NCBI GenBank assembly: GCA_017480795.1
Contig: JAFURY010000006.1
Location: 1-35,306 of the forward strand
Reading direction: 5' to 3'
Origin: Succinivibrionaceae bacterium
GTDB taxonomy: Bacteria; Pseudomonadota; Gammaproteobacteria; Enterobacterales; Succinivibrionaceae
Length of the DNA stretch: 35,306 nt
Shown: in pieces, positions 7,954-16,599 of the stretch
How positions within the stretch are numbered: position 1 is the stretch's first letter
Layout of the letters: each line of letters starts with the position of its first letter
Position numbers and translations under genes: made by a program
The notes under the pieces: model-generated
What the model was told of the DNA's origin: nothing
The model's database searches: none
Seen by the model: the letters and a program-made list of their open reading frames with translations, nothing else

Positions 7954-9243
7954 TTATTCGTAGTCGCGCTGCATCAGCAACTCCTGAGCATCGGGATTGC
8001 CCAGCTCGGATGCCATGCGCAGATAGCGCTTGGAGGCTTCGTGATCCCGATAGCCGTACTTGTCGGTGTAGTACACGTCAGCCAGATTCATCATGGCAGG
8101 CACAAATTTCTTTTCGGCGGACTTGATCAGCCAGTTCACGCCCTCCACCGGATCCTTCGGAGTGCCGGCGCCGTTGAGCAGCATGAGTCCGGCGAAGTTC
8201 TGGCACTCGGCGTCTCCCATCTTGGCGCCCTTGTAATAGTAGGCGAAGGACTTTTCAGCCGAAATAGGCACGTACTTGCCGTTGGAGTACAGCTCGCCCA
8301 GAAGTCTCAGCGCCGCAAGATTGTTCTGGGAGGCTGCGCGCTGGATCAGCTCCATGCCCTTGAGTGCGTTGGGATCGGTGCCCTGGCCCTTGAGATACAT
8401 CATGCCGCCTTCGATCATGGCGTCCTGCAGCTTCGCCTTGGCGGCGGTTTCGAAGTACTTGAGGGCCTCAACGAAATTGATTCCGACGCCCGCGCCGTCG
8501 CGGTACATGCGGGCCACCGCCAGGGCGCTGTCGGCATTGTCCAGATCCGCCGACTTCCTGTACAGTTCGAAGGCCTTGACCGGATCCTTGTTCACTCCCT
8601 GTCCGGCCAGATAGAAGCCCGCCAGGATTTCCATGGCCCGCGGATTGTTGCCCGCCACGGATTTTTCAAGATAAGGCAGTGCATCGTTGAGATAGTTCTG
8701 TTCAAGGAGAATTTCGGCCACGCTCAGCTGCGCCTCGGCATTGCCGGCATCGGCCGAGAGTCTGAAATACTTTTCCGCCTGCTCCTTGGAGTAATAAGAG
8801 CTTTTAGGATCTGACGCCATGACTCCCAGAGAGAAGTTCGCATCGTTGCTGCCGAGTCTGGCAGCCTTCTCGTAGTAGAAGTGCGCATCGTTCTCGTCGG
8901 CGGTCACGCCCTTGCCTTCCATGTACAGATTGGCCAGGTTGTTGGCGGCGTCGGCAAGATCGGCCCCGGCCGCCTGCTTGTAGTAGTCCGCGGCCTTGGA
9001 GTAATCCTGCTGGGTTCCCCAGCCGTTCTCATACATGGCGCCCAGCAGGTTTACAGCCTGGGCATCCTTGTAGGATGCGGCCTTTTCGCAATTTTTGATG
9101 GCGTCCTCATACGCCTTGCTGTCAAAGCTGCCGTAGCAGGCGTTGGCGCTTTCAATGGAAGCCTGACTTTCCGCCAGCGCAAGGCCAGGGACGCAGGAGG
9201 CGCAGGCTGCGATCGATACTGCAATCAACTGAGATTTGTTCAT
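7954..9243 (-). CDS. Secreted Sel1-like repeat (TPR-like) protein
   Basis: This 429-aa protein has a signal peptide ending near ALAES (residues 1-26), followed by a chain of about ten Sel1-type helical repeats. Typical units are visible: LLGAMYENGWGTQQDYSKAA, NLYMEGKGVTADENDAHFYY and AGFYLAGQGVNKDPVKAFEL. Such proteins form solenoids that mediate protein contacts in the periplasm. The frame extends upstream to 9345, but the ATG at 9243 begins a perfect signal peptide and has AAGGA upstream; the extension would bury it. A TATAAT box lies 38 bp upstream. No partner is evident from the neighbours. Confidence 0.9.
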   Translation of the reverse strand: MNKSQLIAVSIAACASCVPGLALAESQASIESANACYGSFDSKAYEDAIKNCEKAASYKDAQAVNLLGAMYENGWGTQQDYSKAADYYKQAAGADLADAANNLANLYMEGKGVTADENDAHFYYEKAARLGSNDANFSLGVMASDPKSSYYSKEQAEKYFRLSADAGNAEAQLSVAEILLEQNYLNDALPYLEKSVAGNNPRAMEILAGFYLAGQGVNKDPVKAFELYRKSADLDNADSALAVARMYRDGAGVGINFVEALKYFETAAKAKLQDAMIEGGMMYLKGQGTDPNALKGMELIQRAASQNNLAALRLLGELYSNGKYVPISAEKSFAYYYKGAKMGDAECQNFAGLMLLNGAGTPKDPVEGVNWLIKSAEKKFVPAMMNLADVYYTDKYGYRDHEASKRYLRMASELGNPDAQELLMQRDYE

Positions 9244-9280
9244 GGTATGTATGATCCTTTTGATTGTCACAATTGGTACG

Positions 9281-9286
9281 ATTATA
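9281..9286 (-). promoter_or_regulatory. -10 box candidate for the Sel1-repeat gene
   Basis: TATAAT reads on the minus strand at 9286-9281, 38 bp before the start codon of the Sel1-repeat gene. The surrounding sequence is AT-rich in an otherwise GC-rich region. No good -35 element stands 16-18 bp upstream, so the promoter is only a candidate. The rest of 9287-9540 holds nothing I can identify. Confidence 0.35.
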
Positions 9287-9539
9287 TAATCACAGGCGGG
9301 GCGTAATGAGAATATGAGCCATTTTTCATTTTTAATTGTGAGCATGATTGCAGATCACAAGACGGCAAAGAACGCATCGCGCCACCGGAAACGCCAGCCT
9401 GCTCAGGCGGTTCAGGACGGAGCTTTCCGACAGGAAAACCGGACTTGTCGCCGCCCTGCAGGCGCGTGTCAGGCGGCATGAAACCGCGCGCGGCCGTCAG
9501 ATCCGTCCCTGTGGCGGAATTCTGAAAGCGCCCGGAATC

Positions 9540-9568
9540 AAAAAGCGGGGAACGAAACCGAACCCCGC
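9540..9568 (-). terminator. Rho-independent terminator after the small secreted protein gene
   Basis: On the minus strand GCGGGG (9568-9563) pairs with CCCCGC (9550-9545), followed by five T residues (A run 9540-9544 on the plus strand). The 12-nt loop may close further. It lies 25 bases past the stop codon of the gene ending at 9594. Confidence 0.65.
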
Positions 9569-9593
9569 CTTGCCGAACATGCCAAAACCGCAG

Positions 9594-10004
9594 CTAAAGA
9601 CTGTTGCTTCCCATGATGAGTTTCAGATCCTCGTAGGAGGCGCCTCCGATAAGAGATGCTGCGGTGATCCGGTTATCCTTCTTCAGCAGGTAAATGCTCA
9701 CCTTTCTGGGCATTTCCGCATTGCGGTCGTCCGATCGGGTGCAGTCGAAGCTTACCAGCGAGGAGGAAAGACGATAGTTGGCGCAGCTGAACCCCAGATC
9801 GCCGTAAAGCTCCCTCATTTCCTCTCCCATCTGCTCGATGGTCAGATCTCCCGTCTCCACCGGCGCTATGGAGATGGTCTTGCTGCTGTTGACGTAAAAG
9901 GACACGTCGCCGCCGAGACCGCCGGCGGCAATCCAGCCGTCGGGCAAAGCCGCGGCGCAGACCGGCAGGAGCGCGGCTCCTGCGGCCAAAAGTTTGATAC
10001 TCAA
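9594..10004 (-). CDS. Small secreted hypothetical protein
   Basis: This 136-aa protein has a signal peptide: KLLAAGAALLPVCAAALP near the N-terminus, cleaved around residue 18-20. The mature part, about 115 residues, has two cysteines (FSCANYR, SFDCTRS) spaced to make one disulfide. It looks like a small beta-rich periplasmic protein, but I recognise no family. The start is TTG at 10004, chosen because GGAG is spaced 6 nt upstream and the signal peptide begins directly there; the frame runs back to 10232 but that extension makes no sense as a secreted protein. A clear terminator follows the stop. Confidence 0.7.
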   Translation of the reverse strand: MSIKLLAAGAALLPVCAAALPDGWIAAGGLGGDVSFYVNSSKTISIAPVETGDLTIEQMGEEMRELYGDLGFSCANYRLSSSLVSFDCTRSDDRNAEMPRKVSIYLLKKDNRITAASLIGGASYEDLKLIMGSNSL

Positions 10005-10251
10005 TTTTAACTCCAAGAATGTGAACCAGATCAAATTTGACAGAGCGAGTTTATCACCGGATACGACAAAATCAAGAAACCGCCGGTCAAACAATAACCG
10101 GCAGTGATACAAAATTTTCGACAGGATCCGAACCGCAGGGACGGCCGTCCGAAAAGAAAGCGCCAGGCCGCGACCCGGAAGAAAGCCGCAGCGAAAAGGA
10201 ACGACCTCGGGACATGGGCGAAAACCGGTCACCGGAGATCTTCAGAGATCT

Positions 10252-13200
10252 TCAAAACACTTCCGGAAAAGTCTCCAGCGCCTTGAGCATCTGGGGATCC
10301 GAGGTGAACAGCGCGGGTTCCAGTCCGATCTCCTTCAGCTTCGCCAGGGCGGCAAGCGCCGCCTGCGCCTCATGCTGGGACTTCATTGCAAGAGAGTCGT
10401 CGGCAAACACCCGCCTCAGACCCCTGGCGCCAGAAATCTCAAGCAGTCCCAGTCCCATGGCCACGGCCGAGGCCAGAAGCGCATCAGACGTCATGGCCGA
10501 GGGCTGCAGAGCGACGCCGCCCCGACTTTCGTCGACAATCTCCAGACTTATCCCGCAGCCGTCCTGCGGAAGGGAGATCCGGACGGTTCTGAATTTCAGC
10601 GCCGGGACCATCGCCGAGACAAACTTCGTGGCCGTCTCCGCAAGCCGGGCGACGGTGACGTTGCGGGCCGAATTTGAAAAGCCGGCGCCATCGTCAACCT
10701 CGGCCAGCTCCGGATCCCCCTCCAGACGCCCAAGCCGCTCCGTCATTTCCTCAAGTTCCTCCTTCGCCGCCTGCGCCTTGCCCGCCTCGTCAAGATACCG
10801 CTGCGTCACCAGGCGCCGCCTGGCGGTCTCCTCATCCAGCCGGAATCGGGCGGCGCGCTGCCTTTCAATCCACTGCTCGTCCAGAAAGCCGTCGGTGATG
10901 TCCTCCGGACCGACATCCGGAATCAGTCTCAGCTTCATGTCGTATTCTTCCCTGGCAAGTCTGAGAGCGGCCTCCGAACTCTCGTTTGCTATAACCGCGG
11001 CGGCCAGATCGTCGTCGGCCTTCTCCACCTGATCCCGCAGCCTCTCGTAGTAATCGGGCTTCCGATCCAGAATTTCAGACAGGAAGGCCGCGGTCATGTC
11101 CTTGTTCTGCTCCAGAAACTCGTCGATGCTTTCGGCGCTGTCGGATATCTCCTGGCGGCAGTCGGCGATCCTGACGTTGATCTGCTCCAGTTCGGCCGCG
11201 ACGTTTTCAATGCTGACAGAGACCGCGTCAACCTCCGCGTTGATCTCCCGCAGCTGACGTTTTGAAAGTTCCTCCCTGGCGTTGAGATTCTCCATGGCGT
11301 GATCCACGGTGTCGTCCAGCACCCGGGATCTCTGCTCCTTCAGCTCCTCCAGCTCGTCCCGGCTCTGTTCGAGATCGGCTTCCGCCTGCTGGCTTGCGGC
11401 GATGCGCTCGTCCAGGGTGGATTTGGCCACATGCTCCTCGTTCTGGCGGTTCTCCTGACTGGAGAGCATCTTGGCGTAGGACTCCGTGGAGCTGATGTAG
11501 TCGCGGCACTCCTTCTCCCATCCGGCAATGGCCGCCTCCTTTTCCGCCATGGAATGATTCTCCCGGACGAAGCTGTTGTAGAGAACGTCCCACCGCTCCC
11601 CCATGTAGCGCCGGAGAGTTTCGTCGAGTTCGGCAATCTGCCCCCGGTACAGAGCCAGGTCGCTCTCCAGCAGCTTCAGCTCCTCGGCGTTGCGGCTGTA
11701 ATCGGCGCTGAGCTCGTCCCGAACCTTGCGAATCCCGGACACCTTCTCGCTGACCAGGTTCCGCTGATTGGTCATAACGGTAAAGTTGCGGAAGGCCTTG
11801 TCGTTGCGATCCTTCAGCTGCAGCAGATCGTCGAACTGGCGGATTGAGATCTGCAGCATGGATCTGATCTCCGAGCTGGCCCGTCTGAAGCTTTCGGCGG
11901 TAAACTGTCCTTCGCCGTTGTCCCAGCGCGTCTCCAGTTTCCGTCCCTGGCAGCGTTCGGCAAGAGAGCGGCAGAGCCGGTTGATTTCATCCAGAGTCTC
12001 GTCAAGCTGAACGGAAACCTCCCGGTTCTGATCCCGCAGCCCGTCCAGTCTCTGTCTGATGCCGGCGTTTTCCTCCTCCAGCATCCGTCTTTCCTCCGAC
12101 AGCTCCTGCCGATCCTCGACCAGACTCCGCTTCTCCCGGTTGACCTCGGCGATGAAGGAAGCGATGCCGTCCACGGTGCCGCCGCAGAGAGGACAGCGCT
12201 CCCCGTCGTGGATGCCCGAGCGGATATGGCTGAATTCCGACACCTTCTCGTTGACCCGCAGGAGAAAATCCAGATTGGCGATTTTCTTTTCCATGGCGAT
12301 GATCTTTTCATCCGACATGGCCAGCCGCTCTTCGGCTGACCGGATCCCCTTTCTCAGATCCTCAAGGATCTCGTGCTGATTCTCGTATCGGACGAAGCAC
12401 GCCTCCGTGGCATCGGCATCCGGCTGCAGACTGCGGAGAAACTCGATATCTCCCCCCAGCTGGTTTATCTTCTGATCAGCCTGGTTCTCATCGGCGCTGG
12501 TCTTGGCCGATTTGACAGTCTGCAGCGCCATGTCCTGATCGTTTTCCTGGCGCACGGCATCGGCAAAACCGGTTTCGGCCTCGTCAAGCCGAAGCTTCAT
12601 CCCCGCCACGATCAGGGAAAGCTCCCGCTGCTCCTGTTCCGCCCCTTTGAGCCGGGCATCGGTTTCAATGAACTTGGTCATGCAGTCGATGACCTTCTCC
12701 AGATCGCGGCAGCAGGGCTCCAGATCGGAATTCGCATCAACGTAGGCGGCCAGCCGGGCGGTTTCCTCACTTTGCTTCGCAAGCTCGTCGCTTAAAGCAT
12801 CAAGACGCTCCCGGGCCTGCCGCGCATCGTTTTTCTTCTGGGACAGCGCCTCTTCCAGCGCCCGGCAGCGGCTTTCCTGCACCGCAATCAGACCGTCAAG
12901 CTTCTGAGCCGAATCAATGGCCACCGTCTGTCCGTCCTTTGACGACGAGAAATCGTCGGCCGCCTTCTCGGCCTGGCTCTGCCTTATTTTCAGTTCCTCC
13001 AGTTCGGATATCAGCTGCTCCCGCCTGCTTTTGAGTCCGCCCGCCTCCGACTCAAGAGCCGAAAGCCGCTCCTCCTCCTCTCTGAGCTTGCGATAGCTTA
13101 TGCTGCAGCCCTTCTGCAGACGCTCGTAGTTTTCAAGCAGCCGCCGATCCTCCCGGGCATCCTCCACCGCCTTCTCCTGACGCCGCAGTTCGATCTTCGT

Positions 13201-13653
13201 TTCCTGATTTTCCGCCATTGCCCGCCGCAGCTGCGCGCCGCATTCCTCCAGCTGCTCGAAATCATAAAGCAGCTTCTCGGTTTCAGCGCTCTGGCGGCTG
13301 TTGTCCTCCAGGAAGGCCACGGCATCCCGGTACTCCTCCTCGGTCACGGTGCGCACCTCGCCGCAAAGATCCTGCCGGGCTCTGATCTCCTGTCTCAGGC
13401 TCGCCAGATACCCGACGGCCGACTTTCTGAGTCCTTCGCATACCGCCTCCCCCGCAATGCCGCACAGCAGCGGAAAACGCTCGGATGGTCTGCAGGCAAG
13501 CAGACGCAGCGCATCGGATGGCGAAAGAAGCACGCCGTCGGCCGGAGCGCCGGGCTCGAAATCCCGCAGTCCCGGCACGGCCGGACGCGCGCCGGCGTCC
13601 TCCAGGGCCACCCACTTTCCCTGACGGTTGATCTGAAACTGCTTTTTGTTCAC
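10252..13653 (-). CDS. Rad50/SbcC-like coiled-coil zinc-hook protein lacking Walker A
   Basis: This 1133-aa protein is almost entirely heptad coiled coil. It is split near the middle by a zinc-hook motif, CPLCGG, with cysteines at residues 487 and 490 (codons at 12184-12195), as in Rad50/SbcC. The C-terminal ~100 residues are placed like an SMC-type ATPase C-lobe. The signature motif is replaced by PSAMTSDALLASAVAMGLG, and the Walker B region reads RRVFADDSL at 1081-1088. The N-terminus (residues 1-95) has no GxxGxGK[ST] P-loop. ATP hydrolysis therefore looks unlikely unless a partner supplies the N-lobe. The GTG start at 13653 has CGGAG about 10 nt upstream, and a strong promoter is at 13742-13770. 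No sbcD/mre11-type nuclease gene is adjacent. Role unknown; a DNA-tethering or structural role is inference. Confidence 0.8.
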   Translation of the reverse strand: MNKKQFQINRQGKWVALEDAGARPAVPGLRDFEPGAPADGVLLSPSDALRLLACRPSERFPLLCGIAGEAVCEGLRKSAVGYLASLRQEIRARQDLCGEVRTVTEEEYRDAVAFLEDNSRQSAETEKLLYDFEQLEECGAQLRRAMAENQETKIELRRQEKAVEDAREDRRLLENYERLQKGCSISYRKLREEEERLSALESEAGGLKSRREQLISELEELKIRQSQAEKAADDFSSSKDGQTVAIDSAQKLDGLIAVQESRCRALEEALSQKKNDARQARERLDALSDELAKQSEETARLAAYVDANSDLEPCCRDLEKVIDCMTKFIETDARLKGAEQEQRELSLIVAGMKLRLDEAETGFADAVRQENDQDMALQTVKSAKTSADENQADQKINQLGGDIEFLRSLQPDADATEACFVRYENQHEILEDLRKGIRSAEERLAMSDEKIIAMEKKIANLDFLLRVNEKVSEFSHIRSGIHDGERCPLCGGTVDGIASFIAEVNREKRSLVEDRQELSEERRMLEEENAGIRQRLDGLRDQNREVSVQLDETLDEINRLCRSLAERCQGRKLETRWDNGEGQFTAESFRRASSEIRSMLQISIRQFDDLLQLKDRNDKAFRNFTVMTNQRNLVSEKVSGIRKVRDELSADYSRNAEELKLLESDLALYRGQIAELDETLRRYMGERWDVLYNSFVRENHSMAEKEAAIAGWEKECRDYISSTESYAKMLSSQENRQNEEHVAKSTLDERIAASQQAEADLEQSRDELEELKEQRSRVLDDTVDHAMENLNAREELSKRQLREINAEVDAVSVSIENVAAELEQINVRIADCRQEISDSAESIDEFLEQNKDMTAAFLSEILDRKPDYYERLRDQVEKADDDLAAAVIANESSEAALRLAREEYDMKLRLIPDVGPEDITDGFLDEQWIERQRAARFRLDEETARRRLVTQRYLDEAGKAQAAKEELEEMTERLGRLEGDPELAEVDDGAGFSNSARNVTVARLAETATKFVSAMVPALKFRTVRISLPQDGCGISLEIVDESRGGVALQPSAMTSDALLASAVAMGLGLLEISGARGLRRVFADDSLAMKSQHEAQAALAALAKLKEIGLEPALFTSDPQMLKALETFPEVF

Positions 13654-13741
13654 TTGCTTGTCGCTCCGCTTTCAACTCCGGGGATCGCGCCTCCCGGACT
13701 CTGTCCGCCAATGTCCGCGCAATGCGGACCGCCTCATGACA

Positions 13742-13770
13742 AATCTACTCAGCGGGGGGCGGGATGTCAA
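13742..13770 (-). promoter_or_regulatory. Sigma-70 promoter for the zinc-hook coiled-coil gene
   Basis: On the minus strand a perfect -35 TTGACA (13770-13765) is separated by exactly 17 bp from a -10 TAGATT (13747-13742, 4 of 6 consensus). Transcription would begin near 13735, giving an ~80-nt leader to the GTG at 13653. Confidence 0.6.
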
Positions 13771-13846
13771 CATTTTAGGCTTCAGGGCGGGAGAGCGGGT
13801 GGCAAGAATTTTGCTTCGGCAAAAGCAAATGACCTTCAGGCTGTGA

Positions 13847-13852
13847 TAGAAT
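13847..13852 (+). promoter_or_regulatory. Extended -10 promoter candidate for the 109-aa gene
   Basis: TGATAGAAT contains an extended -10 (TG one base before TAGAAT at 13847-13852), about 128 bp before the GTG start at 13980. No convincing -35 is present, as is usual for extended -10 promoters. A small TTTTGC-TTCG-GCAAAA hairpin lies just upstream at 13810-13825. Confidence 0.35.
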
Positions 13853-13979
13853 CATTGCCAGACGGACGACGCCGCCATTGCCCCGTTGCGCCGTCAAACG
13901 CGCCCCAAGAAAACAAGAGCCATGGCGGCGACAGCGCGCAAAGAATGCAGACCGGCGCCTGCCGGCAGTGGAGACTTAA

Positions 13980-14309
13980 GTGAAAAGAACAGACAGCGAA
14001 AACCAACTCACAGATCTTGCCAGGGATCCGTCCTGGGAAATCCACGGAAGTCTCTGGAACGACATCGACCAGGACTGCTTCCTGCGATTCGAGGATCTGC
14101 CGGCCAACTACAACCAGGTGCACGAGGTGAGGATCCTGCGGGACGAGTTCAGAATGGCGGCCTACGACTACACCCTCAACAACGTGTTCTATCCCGGCGA
14201 TCTCCGCGGCGCCTTCACCGCCGTGAACGTGATGGAGGATATGAAGCGGAGGATTCTCCTGGCCATGCAGTCCCGCAAAAGCCAGGGCGACAACGTCAGC
14301 GGATCCTGA
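13980..14309 (+). CDS. Hypothetical protein, 109 aa
   Basis: This small, soluble, mixed-charge protein has no signal peptide and is not recognised. GTG at 13980 is preceded by GGAG with 6-nt spacing, so translation is credible. It is rich in aromatic and acidic residues in its first half (WEIHGSLWNDIDQDCF) and ends in a basic, Ser-rich tail. A strong hairpin follows its stop, so it is probably transcribed alone rather than with rdgC. Its codon use resembles the surrounding core genes. It is divergent from the zinc-hook coiled-coil gene with a ~325-bp promoter region between them. Confidence 0.7.
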   Translation: MKRTDSENQLTDLARDPSWEIHGSLWNDIDQDCFLRFEDLPANYNQVHEVRILRDEFRMAAYDYTLNNVFYPGDLRGAFTAVNVMEDMKRRILLAMQSRKSQGDNVSGS

Positions 14310-14322
14310 CATTCATCATATC

Positions 14323-14359
14323 CGCCGGACCGGACCGGGCTGCCCGATCCGGTCCGGCG
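14323..14359 (+). terminator. Strong hairpin, probable terminator
   Basis: A perfect 12-bp inverted repeat, CGCCGGACCGGA (14323-14334) with TCCGGTCCGGCG (14348-14359), has an inner CGGG/CCCG extension. The tail (TTCCAATTTC) is only partly T-rich, so termination may be inefficient and let some transcripts run into rdgC. Confidence 0.55.
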
Positions 14360-14401
14360 TTCCAATTTCAGAAAAAAATCAGCTTCAAGGAAGAATCAGC
14401 A

Positions 14402-15310
14402 ATGTGGTTTAAGAATCTTCGCGTATACCATCTCAAGGAAAACCTTTCCATCAGTCAGGAAACGCTGGAAACCCAGCTCAAAAGCTTCGCCTTCGCCCCC
14501 TGCACCTCGGATCAGACCGAAACCCAGGGTCTGGTGCCGCCACTGGGAGACAAGACGGACAGTCTCTATCACGTCAGCGACGGACAGTATCTTTTCGCCG
14601 CGCGCTTCGAGAAAAAGCTGCTGCCGGCCTCGGTGGTCAAGGACATGGTGAACGAGAAGGTGGAGGAATTCGAATCGGAGAAGGGAAGAAAGCCCAAGGG
14701 CAAGGAAAAGAGCGAAATCAAGGATGCGGTGATGCTCTATCTTCTGCCCAAAGCCTTTGCCGTTCACAGCGACATCTACGCCATCATCGACCCGAAGAAC
14801 GCCCTGGTTTATGTGGACACCGCCTCCGCCGCCAAAGCCGAGGCTGTGCTTTCGCTGGTGAGAAAAGCCCTGGGAACGCTGCCGGTGGAGCCGCTGAAGG
14901 TCAACGAGAGCGCCAGCTCGGCCATGACCGGCTGGCTTCTGGAAAACCGTCTGCCTTCCAGATTCCAGACCGGCGATCAGATCTCCATGTACTCCACCCG
15001 CAACGAAAAGAAGGTGGTCAACGCCAAAACCGACGATCTGATGGAGGACGAAATTCTCAACCACCTGAAGCAGGACAAGATCGTGTCGAAAATCGCGCTG
15101 GTTTTCGACGAAACCCTGAGCTTTGTGCTTGACGAGGAGCTGAACATCAAGCGTCTGAAGTTCACGGAAGAATTCTTCGAGCGGGAGGAGGAGACCGAAA
15201 ACGAGGACGCGCTGGCACGCCTTGCCGCCGACATCTTCGCCCAGCTGGCGGTGTTCTCCCGTCTGACTCCGTACATCATTCGCGAATTCGGCGGTCTTGC
15301 CCAGTCATGA
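14402..15310 (+). CDS. rdgC: Recombination-associated protein RdgC
   Basis: RdgC is a ring-shaped DNA-binding protein of beta- and gammaproteobacteria that coats duplex DNA and restrains RecA. The 302-aa product matches the E. coli protein (303 aa) in length and along its whole course: MWFKNLRVYHL at the start, then FAPCTS, VPPLGD, LLPKAF, the KAEAVLSLVRKALGTLPV block, and KRLKF near the C-terminus. AAGGAAG lies 8 nt before the ATG at 14402. Its stop codon overlaps the start of trhP by 4 bp (ATGA), so the two are translationally coupled. Antisense frames across this gene are shadows. Confidence 0.95.
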   Translation: MWFKNLRVYHLKENLSISQETLETQLKSFAFAPCTSDQTETQGLVPPLGDKTDSLYHVSDGQYLFAARFEKKLLPASVVKDMVNEKVEEFESEKGRKPKGKEKSEIKDAVMLYLLPKAFAVHSDIYAIIDPKNALVYVDTASAAKAEAVLSLVRKALGTLPVEPLKVNESASSAMTGWLLENRLPSRFQTGDQISMYSTRNEKKVVNAKTDDLMEDEILNHLKQDKIVSKIALVFDETLSFVLDEELNIKRLKFTEEFFEREEETENEDALARLAADIFAQLAVFSRLTPYIIREFGGLAQS

Positions 15311-16599
15311 TGAGGAAAACCGAACTGCTCTCGCCGGCGGGAACCCTCAAAAACCTCCGTTACGCCCTGGCCTACGGCGCGGATGCGGTGTATGCCGGCC
15401 AGCCCAGATATTCCCTGAGAGTCCGCAACAACGACTTCGATCTGGAGAATCTGAAAACCGGCATCGCCGAGGCCCACGCCATGGGCAGAAAGGTTTACGT
15501 GGTGGTGAACATTCAGCCCCACAACGCCAAGCTGCGCACCTTCAGGGACGATATGAGGGAGGTGATGTCCCTTGGCCCGGATGCGCTGATCATGAGCGAT
15601 CCGGGACTGATGATGCTGCTGAAGGAGGACTGGCCGGAGGCCTGCATCCATCTTTCGGTGCAGGCCAACGCCGTCAACTGGGCCACGGTGAAATTCTACG
15701 AGAGGTTCGGCGTATCCCGGGTGATCCTGTCCCGGGAGCTGTCCATCGACGAAATCGAAGAGATCCGCCAGCGCTGCCCCGACATCGAGCTTGAGGTGTT
15801 CGTCCACGGCGCCCTGTGCATGGCCTATTCGGGACGCTGCCTGCTGTCGGGCTATCTCAACCACCGGGATCCCAACCAGGGCACCTGCACCAACGCCTGC
15901 CGCTGGAAGTACTCCATAAAGCCGGCGGTGGAGGACGATCTGGGGAACATCGTGGCGCTGGGGCATACCACCCAGCCGGCGCTGCTGGCCGAGGAGACCC
16001 GGCCCGACGAGCTCATGAGTGCCTTCGAGGACGAGCATGGCACCTACATTTTCAATTCCAGGGATCTCAAGGCGGTAAGGCTGGTGGAGCAGCTGGTCAA
16101 AATCGGGGTGGATTCGCTGAAAATCGAAGGCCGCACCAAATCCTTCTACTACGTGGCCCGCACCGCCCAGATCTACCGCAGAGCCATCGACGACGCCCTG
16201 GCGGGAAGGCCCTACAATCCCGCTCTCTCCCGCGAACTTGACACCCTGGCCGCTCGGGGAACCACCGAAGGCTTCCTGGTCAGAAAGAACCACAGCGAAT
16301 ATCAGAACTACCAGCAGGGCACCTCCGTCTGCAGCAGCGCGGTTCTGGCGGGAGAGATCACGGGAGCCGACGGGACTATGGCCTACGTGGACGTAAGAAA
16401 CCGTTTCCAGGAGGGAGACGACATCCGGATCATCACCCCCAACGGCGATTTCGATGCGAAGGTGGCGAACATGCTGGATCAGAAGAAAAACCCGGTAGCC
16501 GTGGCTCCCGGAGACGGGCACAAAGTGTGTCTGCCCCTTGGCATGAGCGCCGATCAGCTGAAGCACGGCATTGTTCTGAAACTGCTGGGGAGGCCGTGA
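15307..16599 (+). CDS. trhP: Peptidase U32-family tRNA U34 hydroxylase
   Basis: TrhP (formerly YegQ) uses prephenate to form 5-hydroxyuridine at the wobble position of certain tRNAs and depends on iron-sulfur cluster formation. The 430-aa protein has the U32 signature EVFVHGALCMAYSGRCLLS, followed by CTNACRWKY, which supplies more of the conserved cysteines. It begins ELLSPAGTLKNLRYALAYGADAVY as YegQ does. Length is close to the E. coli protein (about 453 aa). Two ATG codons stand in tandem at 15307 and 15310; the first overlaps the rdgC stop. A YfhL-type ferredoxin gene follows directly, which fits an electron or cluster partner. Confidence 0.92.
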   Translation: MMRKTELLSPAGTLKNLRYALAYGADAVYAGQPRYSLRVRNNDFDLENLKTGIAEAHAMGRKVYVVVNIQPHNAKLRTFRDDMREVMSLGPDALIMSDPGLMMLLKEDWPEACIHLSVQANAVNWATVKFYERFGVSRVILSRELSIDEIEEIRQRCPDIELEVFVHGALCMAYSGRCLLSGYLNHRDPNQGTCTNACRWKYSIKPAVEDDLGNIVALGHTTQPALLAEETRPDELMSAFEDEHGTYIFNSRDLKAVRLVEQLVKIGVDSLKIEGRTKSFYYVARTAQIYRRAIDDALAGRPYNPALSRELDTLAARGTTEGFLVRKNHSEYQNYQQGTSVCSSAVLAGEITGADGTMAYVDVRNRFQEGDDIRIITPNGDFDAKVANMLDQKKNPVAVAPGDGHKVCLPLGMSADQLKHGIVLKLLGRP

